Positions 45,946-54,614 of a stretch of 64,000 nt of DNA are shown in pieces. A program made the translations under genes and the position numbers. This stretch comes from Pseudobdellovibrionaceae bacterium (GTDB lineage: Bacteria > Bdellovibrionota > Bdellovibrionia > Bdellovibrionales > UBA1609): positions 8,852-72,851 of the forward strand of contig JACKAN010000017.1 of the NCBI GenBank assembly GCA_020635055.1, written 5' to 3'. A model generated the notes under the pieces. It saw only the letters and a list, made by a program, of their open reading frames with translations. It was not told the DNA's origin and ran no database searches. The stretch's first letter is position 1, and the number at the start of each line of letters is the position of its first letter.

Positions 45946-46185
45946 TTAGGCTTTGCCTTTGCCCTCAATATAACTGTAAACGTCCTGAACAGTCTTTAGT
46001 TTTTCAGCTTCTTCGTCGGGGATTTCTAAGTCAAAAGCTTCTTCCATCGCCATTACAAGCTCAACGATGTCTAAACTGTCGGCGCCAAGATCATCGATAA
46101 AAGACGCTTCGGGTTTAACTCTTTCAGAATCAACACCTAGTTGTTCCTCTATAATTTTTTGCACTCTGGGTTGAATAGAAGTCAT
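45946..46185 (-). CDS. acpP: Acyl carrier protein
   Basis: Carries growing acyl chains on a phosphopantetheine arm attached to the serine of GADSLDIVELV. 79 aa from the ATG at 46185, which is preceded by a strong GGAGG with a 5-base spacer; the in-frame TTG at 46197 would start inside that ribosome-binding site and is rejected. Acidic, as expected. Between fabG and fabF. Confidence 0.96.
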   Translation of the reverse strand: MTSIQPRVQKIIEEQLGVDSERVKPEASFIDDLGADSLDIVELVMAMEEAFDLEIPDEEAEKLKTVQDVYSYIEGKGKA

Positions 46186-46260
46186 GTTTTCCTCCAAGAA
46201 ATTTCTATTTTTTAAAACTTTGTCATTTAAGCAATAAATATGTGGGCTTTCAACAAATAT

Positions 46261-47001
46261 TTACATGTACATGCCGCCATTTACACTCAAGGTCTGACCG
46301 GTAATATAACTCGCCTCATCACTTAGTAGGTAAGCCACAGCATAAGCGACATCTTCAACTTGACCTAGGCGGTTAAGTGGAGTGCCTTGGAGTAAATGTT
46401 CCTTCTGTTTTTCATCCATTTTGTCGGTCATATTTGTAACTATAAAACCGGGGGCGACGCAATTCACTCTTATGGATCGACTGCCCATTTCTTTAGCCAT
46501 AGATTTTGAAAAAGCTTCTATACCAGCTTTACTCGCCGCATAGTTGGTTTGTCCAGGGTTGCCCATTTGGCCGATGATACTAGTTATATTCACGATGGAG
46601 CCCTTGCGAGCCTTCATCATAGGCTTTAAGACAGCTTTAGAACATAAAAATGTACCCGTTAAATTTGTTTGGAGGACTTTTGCAAAATCTTCTTCGCTCA
46701 TTCTTAACATGAGTTGGTCATTAGTAATCCCAGCATTATTAACCAGACCATCCAATCCAGAAAATTCTTCTAAAACTTTCTTGAAAGCCTCGTCCACAGA
46801 GGCTTTGTAACAAACATCCATTTTAACGGCCAGGTGACCTTCTCCATCAAGGTCTTTAATAATTTGATGGGCCGAGCTCTCCTCTGTTGTGTAGGAAAAA
46901 GCGACTCGGCAACCTAATTTTGCTAATATCCTAGCTGTACCGGCTCCTATTCCGCGGGAGCCGCCAGTAATAAATACTTTTTTATTTTTTAAATCAAACA
47001 T
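46261..47001 (-). CDS. fabG: 3-oxoacyl-ACP reductase
   Basis: NADPH-dependent reduction of beta-ketoacyl-ACP. SDR family: cofactor motif TGGSRGIGAGTA, NNAGITNDQLMLRM, catalytic serine in ITSIIGQMGN and Y-x3-K in YAASKAG, then the ending ITGQTLSVNGGMYM. 246 aa from the ATG at 47001; GTG at 47004 directly before it is an alternative. Confidence 0.95.
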   Translation of the reverse strand: MFDLKNKKVFITGGSRGIGAGTARILAKLGCRVAFSYTTEESSAHQIIKDLDGEGHLAVKMDVCYKASVDEAFKKVLEEFSGLDGLVNNAGITNDQLMLRMSEEDFAKVLQTNLTGTFLCSKAVLKPMMKARKGSIVNITSIIGQMGNPGQTNYAASKAGIEAFSKSMAKEMGSRSIRVNCVAPGFIVTNMTDKMDEKQKEHLLQGTPLNRLGQVEDVAYAVAYLLSDEASYITGQTLSVNGGMYM

Positions 47002-47017
47002 CACTACATTTCCTTGT

Positions 47018-47971
47018 TTACAAAATCTGTTCGAGTTTTTTTAACTCTTCTAAGTTGTTGACGCTGTAAACTGTAAACTCAGGATCTATTTTCTTAATAA
47101 GACCCGACAACACTTTACCGCTACCCAACTCGATTCCAGATTTTACGTCTCTTTTCGCAAGATTTTCTACACTTTGTATCCAACGAACAGGACCTGTGAT
47201 TTGTCGTATTAGATTTTCTCTAAGTACAGATGCTTTTGATTCCTCTTTAGCTGTAAAATTTTGCACAATGGGAGTTTTGGCATCGGCAAAAGGAGTATCT
47301 TCTAAAATGATTCGCATTTTATCTTCTGCAGGTTTCATCAGGGAACAGTGGAAGGGGGCAGAAACCTTTAGGGGTATAAGTCTCATTTTAGTAACCGGTG
47401 GTTCAAATATATCTTTTGCACTATTATTTTGAACCCATTCGATCAATTTCTGTGAACCACTACAGACTATCTGTCCTGGAGCATTGTAATTAGCTGGTGA
47501 CAAGGGTGATAGGCCAGAACTTTTTTCTGCCCACTGACATAGTTTTTCAACTTGTTCTGAGTTTAATCCCATAACGGCTACCATTCCGCCTTGTCCAAGA
47601 GGTACGGCTTCTTGCATAAATTCACCACGTCTTCTAACTGCAACAACAGCATCTTTAAATGTCAAAGACTCAGCAAGAACAAAAGAGGCGTATTCGCCAA
47701 CAGAATGCCCGGCAGTAAAATCAAAGGATATGCCAATAGTTTCTTTTACTACTCGTGCTGTTACAATGGAAACTGTTAACAGGGCTGGCTGAGTGTTGGG
47801 GGTGAACTGAAGGTCTTCTTCAGGCCCATCAAAACAAAGTTTTTTCATATTGATTTTTATGGCATCACTGGCTTCTTCAAAAATATTTTTGGCGACGCTA
47901 AAGTTTTCATATAAAAACTTTCCCATTCCCGTTTGTTGACTGCCTTGCCCAGGAAATAACGCACTTATCAT
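47018..47971 (-). CDS. fabD: Malonyl-CoA:ACP transacylase
   Basis: Loads malonyl units onto ACP. 317 aa with the N-terminal LFPGQGSQQTGMG, the nucleophile serine in GHSVGEYAS, the conserved arginine of VAVRRRGEFMQEA, and the histidine in VSAPFHCSLM. Gene order fabH-fabD-fabG-acpP-fabF is typical. Confidence 0.95.
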   Translation of the reverse strand: MISALFPGQGSQQTGMGKFLYENFSVAKNIFEEASDAIKINMKKLCFDGPEEDLQFTPNTQPALLTVSIVTARVVKETIGISFDFTAGHSVGEYASFVLAESLTFKDAVVAVRRRGEFMQEAVPLGQGGMVAVMGLNSEQVEKLCQWAEKSSGLSPLSPANYNAPGQIVCSGSQKLIEWVQNNSAKDIFEPPVTKMRLIPLKVSAPFHCSLMKPAEDKMRIILEDTPFADAKTPIVQNFTAKEESKASVLRENLIRQITGPVRWIQSVENLAKRDVKSGIELGSGKVLSGLIKKIDPEFTVYSVNNLEELKKLEQIL

Positions 47972-47984
47972 TAATTGATCCTTT

Positions 47985-48983
47985 TTAATATTTCATTAAA
48001 AGACTGCCGCTGGTAATACCGGCACCAAAAGCAGTTAACAAGATATTTTGGCCTCTTTTAATTCTTCCATCTTTTATGGCTTTATCCATAGCTACAATCA
48101 CTGTAGCTGCTGAGGTGTTTCCCATTTCTTCAATTTCGACTACAACTTTGTCCATGGAAATACCAAAGTGATCTGCAACGGCTTGAATAATGCGCACATT
48201 AGCTTGGTGGGGAATTACCCAATCCACTTTGTCGGCACTCATTTGATTGTAATCCAAGGCCTCTTTGCAGCACTTACTCATTGTGCGAACAGCATGTTTG
48301 AATATCTCACGGCCCTTCATTTTTACATATTGAAGTTCCTTATCTAAAACTTCTTGAGAAAAAGGCATTTTAGACCCACCCGCAGGTAACACAAATAAAT
48401 CGCTAATTTCACCGTCAGCATGTAAGTGGTGACTATAAATTGTGGATTCATCATCAGGTCGAGCGCGAGTCACGACAGCCGCACCAGCGCCATCGCCAAA
48501 AAGAATGCAAGTGTCACGATCTTTGTAGTTAACATAAGGAGTAAGGACTTCGGCACCAACAACAAGAATGTTTTTCAATGGTCCAGTTTTTATAAATTGA
48601 TCGGCTATAGCAAGGGCGTAGACGAAACCAGAACATGCTGCCGATACATCCAATGCCATGCAGTCTCCAGCTTTGAGTTTGCTTTGTAAAACACAAGCGG
48701 TATTGGGCATAATTTGATCAGGGGATACCGTTGCAAATAGTATCATGTCCAATTCGTTTGCGGATATATTGGCTTCTTTTAAAGCGATGATGGCGGCTTC
48801 ATAGGCGAGATCACTAGTGACTTGTCCATCTTTAACTTTGTGGCGATGTTTAATTCCAGTGCGATCACGCACCCATTCATCACTGGTATCAACCAGAGTT
48901 TCAAGGTATTTATTGGTTATTAAACCCTCTGGTAAATACGATCCTGTGCCGCTGATTCGGGAACGATAGAGAACATTATTCAT
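47985..48983 (-). CDS. fabH: Beta-ketoacyl-ACP synthase III
   Basis: Starts fatty-acid synthesis by condensing acetyl-CoA with malonyl-ACP. 332 aa. The catalytic triad is visible: cysteine in VSAACSGFVYA, histidine in VIPHQANVRII and asparagine in MGNTSAATV. N-terminus SGTGSYLPEGLITN. In many genomes plsX lies between rpmF and fabH; here it is absent. Confidence 0.95.
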   Translation of the reverse strand: MNNVLYRSRISGTGSYLPEGLITNKYLETLVDTSDEWVRDRTGIKHRHKVKDGQVTSDLAYEAAIIALKEANISANELDMILFATVSPDQIMPNTACVLQSKLKAGDCMALDVSAACSGFVYALAIADQFIKTGPLKNILVVGAEVLTPYVNYKDRDTCILFGDGAGAAVVTRARPDDESTIYSHHLHADGEISDLFVLPAGGSKMPFSQEVLDKELQYVKMKGREIFKHAVRTMSKCCKEALDYNQMSADKVDWVIPHQANVRIIQAVADHFGISMDKVVVEIEEMGNTSAATVIVAMDKAIKDGRIKRGQNILLTAFGAGITSGSLLMKY

Positions 48984-49007
48984 TTAGTGGATCCCCCCAA
49001 GTTTAAA

Positions 49008-49196
49008 TTAAAACTTTGGATGAGTGATTTGTTTTCCCTTGTAGTAATAAGCACCATCGCTGGCTTTGTAGGCTTTATGGGGCTCATGAATCTCACCATT
49101 GGTAGGGCAAGTTCTCATAGGTTTTTTAGTTAAACTGGAATGAGCATTTCTCATACCAGTCTTTGAACGAGATGTTTTCTTTTTAGGACATGGCAT
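49008..49196 (-). CDS. rpmF: 50S ribosomal protein L32
   Basis: 62 aa; MPCPKKKTSRSKTGMRNAH is the usual L32 start. Codes for a small basic ribosomal protein and is co-transcribed with fatty-acid synthesis genes as in many bacteria, which couples ribosome and membrane supply. Confidence 0.95.
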   Translation of the reverse strand: MPCPKKKTSRSKTGMRNAHSSLTKKPMRTCPTNGEIHEPHKAYKASDGAYYYKGKQITHPKF

Positions 49197-49262
49197 ATTA
49201 TCACCTGTATTATTGCTGTTAAAAGCGGTTTTATCTCTTAAATAATTATAAAAATCAACGTT

Positions 49263-49850
49263 TTATGTGTTTTTTATCGAATCTGACTTTAATTGCTCTA
49301 AAATGCTAAAGGCATTTCGCGACGGGCTGAGGGCCTCTTCCTTTTTTAACCAGCCCTCTTTTAGAGCTTTGAGGTAATTTTCGCAATTTTCATCACAATT
49401 TTCCTTACCCAAAGGATTCAGTGGTTCGGCTAATGCCATGATTTCATGGGCAAAATTAGAAATCGAAAAATGCGGGCTTCGCAGTTCATTAAAAAATGGT
49501 CCATCATGTAAAAAACCTTCACTACTGTGATTGGGGCGGCTGAGGTGGCCTTTTCTAGGTAGTTCCTCACTCACAACTAAAATTTCGTGAAAGTCCTCTT
49601 TTAGCTGAGATTGAAAATCAAAAGCACAACGGGAGCAAATCAAAGGTTTATCCGCAAAAAAATGGCCCTTGAGTTCAAAAACATCTCCTACCGGCGTAAT
49701 GGTGAATTCAATATTGTAATCGCCATCGCCAATAATGTTATGCAGTATTTTATTAAGTTCACCAGATTTTCTATTGAACTGGAATGGCTCTCCATCAGGG
49801 TGAATTTCGTTAAGATTGATAATTATCTCAGAGTTTTTACGCACATTCAT
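49263..49850 (-). CDS. yceD: DUF177/YceD family protein
   Basis: 195 aa; the YceD/DUF177 family is usually found beside rpmF, as here. Two cysteine pairs, CSRCAFDF and CDENCENY, may bind zinc; the PLNPLGKENCDENC block is a family signature. Proposed role in large rRNA biogenesis comes from other organisms. It is the first gene of the operon, right after the intron. Confidence 0.85.
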   Translation of the reverse strand: MNVRKNSEIIINLNEIHPDGEPFQFNRKSGELNKILHNIIGDGDYNIEFTITPVGDVFELKGHFFADKPLICSRCAFDFQSQLKEDFHEILVVSEELPRKGHLSRPNHSSEGFLHDGPFFNELRSPHFSISNFAHEIMALAEPLNPLGKENCDENCENYLKALKEGWLKKEEALSPSRNAFSILEQLKSDSIKNT

Positions 49851-49902
49851 AGAGTAGAATTACCTCACACCTTTATAATTAGTGCAAGGTAAGACCCTCG
49901 CA

Positions 49903-49935
49903 GATCCCAGCGTGCGAATTTCCCGCACTGGGCTC
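49903..49935 (-). ncRNA. Group II intron domain V
   Basis: Reads GAGCCCAGTGCG, a loop of GGAAATT-type bases, then CGCACGCTGGGATC on the minus strand: a 33-base hairpin with the bulge expected for domain V and downstream of the RT gene. Confidence 0.75.
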
Positions 49936-49956
49936 CTCAAAATCAGATTCAGTTTA

Positions 49957-51339
49957 TCAGTAAACATAGTTACTCCCAAGTTGTTTGAGCTTTAACGATT
50001 CCCATGGTTCCACTAAAGGAAAGTTTCTGATTCTTTCTTTGAATCCATCCCAAGAGTAGGACCTCTTCTGACTTCTCCGGTTTAACCATTTAAACAATGA
50101 TTGAATGGCCTTCCGATAGAAGTAGTGAAGTTTGAGGTTGTTCATTGCATAGCCATAGTAATTGAAGTGTCCCACAATCTTTGATTTCGCAAGTTTCCAG
50201 ATGGTTGACAGTTTGGTTCTGTTTCTAATATTCTTGATCCAGACATCCCACTCACGAAAAGCACTTACCAGCTTTTCTTTCTGAGTTTTTACTTTCAACA
50301 TCTTCTTCTTTTGCTGTTTACCCCAATAAAAGGTAAATCCTAGGAAGTTAAAGCTATTGTGCTTATCCTTTCCTAGAATCAGAGTGCGGGTTTTGTCTTC
50401 ATTTAGCTTAAGCCCAAATTTTCCTACACGGAGTGCTAAATCCTGTAGAAATCTTATGGAATCATCTTCTTTTTTGAAAAAGAAGACTGCATCATCAGCA
50501 TATCTCACGATGACATTGTTGCAGGAGGCGTAGTTTTCTAGAAACCACTGATCCAGAACTTCGTTAAGATAGATATTTGCGAGTATCGGACTCATTATGG
50601 ATCCTTGTGGTGTGCCGATCTCACTGGGGATATTTTCACCATGTGAGATAAGGCCACCTTTCATGAATCGTCCAATAAGGCCTTTAAACTTATTGTCAGA
50701 GATTTTTCGACCCAAAATTTTCATCAATTTTCGATGAGATATTGTGTTGAAGAAATTTGAGAAGTCTATTTCTACCACATTTTTCCGCTGATTCTTGAAT
50801 AAAGAATAGTAGCAGGCTTCAATTGCCTTATGCGCAGACCTTCCGGGTCTGTACCCGAAGGAATTACGTATAAATAGCGGCTCATAGATTTGTGTTAGAA
50901 TTTTTCCAACCACCCAATCTACCAGTTTGTCTTCAAAGCATGTGATGGCAATGGGCCTTGTTTTGCCATTGGCCTTAGGAATAAGAACTTCTCTTTTTGG
51001 TTTTGGCTTATAGGATCCGTTTTTAACTTTGACTTCTAAATTAAAAAGATTTTCCTCTAAGTTTTTACCATACTCAGACTTACTGATACCATCCACACCC
51101 AAGGCCTTTGATCCATCTAAAGCTTTGAATGCCTCTTTGAAAGAGTCCACATGAAAATGTGTTAGGAGGTTTTCGAACACAAAATGTTTACTTTGTGCTT
51201 TTAGACCTATTCTTGCCCAACGACTTTGCGACAGGTCTGTGAGACCTGTCGCGATCTGCTTCGAATGCACCCCTCTGTAGAGGCTCGAAGTGCTTGTTGC
51301 AAGATCCTGATCTTGTCGACCCCTTTGCTCCTTTGGCAT
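49957..51339 (-). CDS. ltrA: Group II intron reverse transcriptase/maturase
   Basis: 460 aa. RT domain blocks: EVLIPKANGKTRPIAI, FGYRPGRSAHKAI, VVEIDFSNFFNTISH, GTPQGSIMSPILANIYL and the catalytic YADD at residues 280-283. After it comes a maturase (domain X) region about residues 340-440. There is no endonuclease domain, which fits class C elements. The frame is intact, so the intron may still splice and move. Confidence 0.92.
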   Translation of the reverse strand: MPKEQRGRQDQDLATSTSSLYRGVHSKQIATGLTDLSQSRWARIGLKAQSKHFVFENLLTHFHVDSFKEAFKALDGSKALGVDGISKSEYGKNLEENLFNLEVKVKNGSYKPKPKREVLIPKANGKTRPIAITCFEDKLVDWVVGKILTQIYEPLFIRNSFGYRPGRSAHKAIEACYYSLFKNQRKNVVEIDFSNFFNTISHRKLMKILGRKISDNKFKGLIGRFMKGGLISHGENIPSEIGTPQGSIMSPILANIYLNEVLDQWFLENYASCNNVIVRYADDAVFFFKKEDDSIRFLQDLALRVGKFGLKLNEDKTRTLILGKDKHNSFNFLGFTFYWGKQQKKKMLKVKTQKEKLVSAFREWDVWIKNIRNRTKLSTIWKLAKSKIVGHFNYYGYAMNNLKLHYFYRKAIQSLFKWLNRRSQKRSYSWDGFKERIRNFPLVEPWESLKLKQLGSNYVY

Positions 51340-51753
51340 TACCCAACCTCAACGCTAATATGAGTCGATCTGACTTCTGTAAGAAGCTTCACACTTGTCT
51401 TAAGGTTGTCCCTCTTGAGTTCGTATTTTAACATCCGTTTCCATCTCCTTACAGATCTCCCAAGTTCCGACGTTTACTGTATCTACATGCCATGCTCTTG
51501 GACCCCGGAAAGGCCAGAGTCAATTTTGACTCTGATATTGCCTTCGCTTCTTCATACCCACTCGGCCCTTTCACATCACCATTATCTCTCGGGGCTCTAT
51601 CACTTAAAGGTGATATTCCACCTAATGGCCTGCAGACTCTCTGTCTACACTTCACGAGCTTCGTTGCCTAACTCGCGCAAGACTCGATACAAGGCCTCTG
51701 TCCCCAGAGCTACCTTGGAAGGACTTGACGACTATTGTTAACCGTCGCACCTT

Positions 51754-51776
51754 CAAGCAAACGCCAGCTTTGCTTG
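51754..51776 (-). other. Hairpin at the intron insertion point
   Basis: CAAGCAAA and TTTGCTTG form a perfect 8-bp stem around a 7-base loop, with an alternative overlapping stem ACGCCA/TGGCGT. The intron begins four bases beyond it (51750). Class C introns insert just after such terminator-like hairpins. The hairpin may belong to the original operon leader. Confidence 0.6.
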
Positions 51777-51811
51777 GCGTACATAGACGCAACATGCCAT
51801 AACCTCTGGTT

Positions 51812-51840
51812 TTGTCAAGTTATAAACTATTCCCTATTAT
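51812..51840 (+). promoter_or_regulatory. Candidate promoter of the SH3-like/barrel gene
   Basis: TTGTCA (51812-51817) and TATTAT (51835-51840) are 17 bases apart, a good sigma-70-like spacing. Transcription would start at or next to the ATG at 51847, giving a leaderless or very short leader mRNA. Confidence 0.4.
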
Positions 51841-51846
51841 AAATTC

Positions 51847-52734
51847 ATGCGACGTTTCTTTCTTTTTTTTATTTTTTTTCCACTTTTTCAATTGCCTGCA
51901 ATGGCTAGGGCTAAAGTTTATCAATTGTATGTAAAAGAATCGGTAAATGTTTATGAAGAGCCCAGCGCGCAATCAGAAGTTTTAAAAGTTTTAAAGCCCG
52001 GCGAGCAATGGGATGTAAGGCTCTCTAAAAAAAAATATTTTTTACTCATAGACTTACCAGAAGATGAAATTAGTGAAGCCTATATTTACACAAAACAACT
52101 AAAGCAATCTAAAATAAAAAAAATAAATAAACCTCAATATGAGATCTCTGATAAAGAGGCCTATTCACGATTTTCAGCGGGCAACGCCCTTGGTCTGCGC
52201 TATAGCTCTGTGTCCATGATCCAACAGGGTTATCAGGATGTAGTAAACGAAGTTTCTTATCAGTTTTCTGAATTTAAAAGTACTCATTCTGTTTTTGAAA
52301 TTCAATGGGCGCTTCCCACGACAACTCAGTGGCAGTGGCGAATAGGGCTATTGAGTATTAAGACAAACTTTAAGTCCTCAGCAAATGTAACAAGTATTAA
52401 TAAAAAAAATATTCCAGTAACAAGAGAGCAGTCGCTTTTTGGCTTGAGCTTTAATGCTCACTATTATTTTTCAAAAGACTCTAGTTTTTATAGCCTTTTT
52501 AGTTTTGAAATTGATAAAGGAACAGAACTGAAACTAGAATTTGATGATCAAAATTTAGTGGCTGAAGATAAAGATTTGCCCTTGTTTGTGATTGGCAAAA
52601 TAGGTTTGGGTATGGATCATAATCTTTGGAAATCTTTATATCTTTGCCCTGAGATTCAATTGGGCTTAGATTTCAACGCAGAGCCATTGATTTTAATTTA
52701 TAACTTTTCTTTAGGCCTTAATTGGCAGATATAA
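51847..52734 (+). CDS. Secreted protein with SH3-like N-domain and barrel-like C-domain
   Basis: 295 aa. Signal MRRFFLFFIFFPLFQLPAMARA. Residues about 25-85 look like a bacterial SH3 domain (VNVYEEPSAQSEVLKVLKPGEQWDV). From about 115 alternating strands (LGLRYSSVSM, FEIQWALPT, WRIGLLSIK, LGLSFNAHYYF, GLNWQI) suggest an outer-membrane barrel. A cell-wall-linked surface protein is likely. There is no ribosome-binding site of note before the ATG. Confidence 0.6.
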   Translation: MRRFFLFFIFFPLFQLPAMARAKVYQLYVKESVNVYEEPSAQSEVLKVLKPGEQWDVRLSKKKYFLLIDLPEDEISEAYIYTKQLKQSKIKKINKPQYEISDKEAYSRFSAGNALGLRYSSVSMIQQGYQDVVNEVSYQFSEFKSTHSVFEIQWALPTTTQWQWRIGLLSIKTNFKSSANVTSINKKNIPVTREQSLFGLSFNAHYYFSKDSSFYSLFSFEIDKGTELKLEFDDQNLVAEDKDLPLFVIGKIGLGMDHNLWKSLYLCPEIQLGLDFNAEPLILIYNFSLGLNWQI

Positions 52735-52780
52735 TGTGCAATAATCAGTTTTGTCTTTTTTGAGACATTTGTCGATAACA

Positions 52781-52812
52781 TGTTGCCCAAATAATTAGGG
52801 TTACCGAAATGC
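52781..52812. repeat. Solo copy of the 32-bp IS tip
   Basis: Identical to 42172-42203 except one base (A for C at position 17 of the unit). Related motif GTTAATGTCACCGAAAAG follows at 52823-52840. No transposase gene of that family lies beside it, so it marks an excised or deleted IS. Confidence 0.7.
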
Positions 52813-52850
52813 ATTTCCTGGTAGTTAATGTCACCGAAAAGGTGCCACTC

Positions 52851-52880
52851 AAGCCGTTTTAAAAAGAGACGGGGCTTTTT
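52851..52880 (+). terminator. Terminator-like hairpin with T-run
   Basis: AAGCCGT pairs with ACGG-GGCTT (a two-base bulge) and is followed by seven T. It could end the SH3-like/barrel transcript or belong to the IS remnant. Confidence 0.5.
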
Positions 52881-52882
52881 TT

Positions 52883-53211
52883 AGAAATTTTTTTTAGTTT
52901 TAATTTTGAAATGATATCTAATTTATGCTGATCCGATGAATTCAAAGCGACCCCCTTTTTGTTGTGTCAAGCTGAGGCGACCACTCTAACGCCCTAAATA
53001 GACAAATGTTTTTCAAAATATAATGACGCGCCTAAGCCGACAAAGTCGCTTTGTAATTAACTCTGACAAAATCTTCCAAAGTTAAGATGCTGTGGGTACA
53101 GCAATTCCGTATGAGTTTGTTTATCGTAGTAGAGGCCATTCCTAGGTACCTATAATTTTATCTTTTCTCACAGTTGCGCCGCTCCCAAACTTAAGACTAG
53201 AGGCCAATTTC
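52883..53211. other. Intergenic region leading to the RAYT gene
   Basis: No gene. Holds a REP-like palindrome GCTGTgggtACAGC at 53089-53102, described separately. The rest is unremarkable. Confidence 0.4.
53089..53114. repeat. REP-like palindrome left of the RAYT gene
   Basis: GCTGT-gggt-ACAGC is a perfect 5-bp hairpin followed by AATTCCGTATGA. The sequence CAGCAATTCCGTATGA (53099-53114) recurs inverted at 54488-54503, and GCTGTGGGTACA (53089-53100) recurs directly at 54503-54514. Confidence 0.55.
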
Positions 53212-53754
53212 TTAGCCAGTATCCGCCAATGTCTGCCCTAACTCGCTAGAAAAATCTTCCCAATTAAAACCCACAGCTTGCATACGATTTTTATCGAAAT
53301 ACCTATGAATAGCTTTATAAGCTCTGCCCCAAGTCACCACTCGTGAAAATGGCCGAGCTTCCCAAAACTGTATAGACTTTCCACAACCTCTTTCGGCCCG
53401 CAAAATATGACGAGCAATCAACCCTGTTACCGAACGCAAATAACCGGCCAGCCACCTCCGATGCCCAGTTTTTAAAAGAATATGCAAGTGATTGCCAACA
53501 TTTTCATATCTATAAAGTCGAATACCCCAGCGCTTGGCCTGGGATTTTAAGATGCAATCAATGGCCTCACGATTCGACTTACGCAGAAAACTACGACGGC
53601 CTTTAGTGTATTTGGATTTCAGCACCAAGTGCATGGCGTGTTTGGTCGATATCGGTCTTTTTGTCTTCGGGTTGGAAGCTTTAAGCAAGCTAGCGCCAAA
53701 GATCTTTGGACTTTTCATATTAAACAAGGACATTTGAAAATCTTTTTGCACCAT
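53212..53754 (-). CDS. REP-associated tyrosine transposase (RAYT)
   Basis: 180 aa, Y1/HUH family. Catalytic HUH pair in NVGNHLHILLK and the helix with the candidate tyrosine in WGRAYKAIHRYFDKN; N-terminus PKIFGASLLKASNPKTKRPISTKHAMHLVLKS is the Bdellovibrio-type form. A single-copy housekept transposase that acts on REP hairpins like those flanking it. Start at 53754 or an internal ATG at 53733. Confidence 0.88.
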   Translation of the reverse strand: MVQKDFQMSLFNMKSPKIFGASLLKASNPKTKRPISTKHAMHLVLKSKYTKGRRSFLRKSNREAIDCILKSQAKRWGIRLYRYENVGNHLHILLKTGHRRWLAGYLRSVTGLIARHILRAERGCGKSIQFWEARPFSRVVTWGRAYKAIHRYFDKNRMQAVGFNWEDFSSELGQTLADTG

Positions 53755-53912
53755 GAATCTACGAATATAACTTTTATGGTAGCGATGTCAATTAACAACT
53801 CGCGGAAGTGTTTTCTGGAAGCAATATTTGTGGCAACCAAAGAGAGGCATCATTTGATCGAACTTCAGGATTATTCAAAAAGTTTTAAATTGATTTATAA
53901 AATGTTCCCCCA

Positions 53913-54311
53913 ATGGGTGCAGTGGATTTATCAGAGCGTGCCAGAGAAACGACGTCGCGCCAGCTGCCATTACATTTACACGAAAACAACGTTAAAGAAG
54001 TCGCCGCTGGAGGTCGGGCTAGATTTAAAATAGAAAACGTCACCTTTAATGAACAAAAAACGAGAGGGTGTTTCGTCGAGCACAATTTTGGTCACTTTGG
54101 TAATCTACCAAATGTGTTTTTTGGGCTGGCACAAATAGCCCACTTATTCTCACAAATGTTTTACCTCTGGCGAGAGGGGAAACGCTTAATCCAGAAGGTC
54201 GGTAGTCAACGCCGATTCCGGGAACGCCTTGCAACTTTATTTAGCAGCATAAAAATGCCCATTTATGATTTGCCAATATTGCAGGTAAAACTCGAACTAA
54301 ACTCTTCATAA
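53913..54311 (+). pseudogene. C-terminal fragment of a DDE (IS4/ISNCY-like) transposase
   Basis: The frame holds ENNVKEVAAGGRARFKIENV and TRGCFVEHNFGHFGNL, matching the C-terminal E-block (R-KIEN---F---K--G---EHNFGHG) of DDE transposases with an ISNCY-type end. Upstream is broken by stops and frameshifts, so the ATG at 53913 is chance. It has lost the catalytic aspartates. Confidence 0.65.
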
Positions 54312-54487
54312 TTTGCCACTTAAAAATGTGGCTATTTGAAAGAGTCGATACCCCCTCGTTGAGTCAAAAAATTCGCAAATTAAAACCTTACTGGTCCATA
54401 TTAGGACTGGGTGGATAGGTATCTCTACTTTTCTTGGCAGGGAACATTGCAAAACTATTGAGCAATTTCAGACTTTCTCATTTTAAT

Positions 54488-54514
54488 TCATACGGAATTG
54501 CTGCTGTGGGTACA
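54488..54514. repeat. REP-like repeat right of the RAYT region
   Basis: TCATACGGAATTGCTG (54488-54503) is the complement of 53099-53114; GCTGTGGGTACA follows at 54503-54514. With 53089 this brackets the RAYT gene and the DDE fragment (about 1.4 kb). Confidence 0.55.
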
Positions 54515-54614
54515 AATTACTTTAAAATTAAATAAATATTCCGATAGTAATACTATGAACAGGATGTAAGTGGTTAAGTTCATTATAGAGCCTTATTTAT
54601 ATGGGAGATGTCCC

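Larger units (their letters stand above)
49885..51750 (-). mobile_element. Group II intron (class C-like) upstream of the fab operon
   Basis: On the minus strand the 5' end reads GTGCGACGG at 51750, a class C-type start, three bases after a hairpin. The reverse transcriptase gene follows, then a domain V-like hairpin (49903-49935) and a candidate domain VI stem GCGAGG/CCTTGC near 49885-49901. The 3' end is estimated at 49880-49890. Total about 1.87 kb, normal for class C. The intron ends about 35 bp before the yceD start. Confidence 0.75.

Noticed and set aside
46186..46197. TTG start for acpP giving four extra residues
   Set aside because: These bases are the GGAGG ribosome-binding site of the ATG at 46185.
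51406..51741. Plus-strand open frame of 111 codons
   Set aside because: It falls in the structured 5' domains of the group II intron and has no coding character.
53629..54033. Plus-strand frame of 134 codons
   Set aside because: The first half is antisense to the RAYT gene and the rest is an out-of-frame reading of transposase debris.
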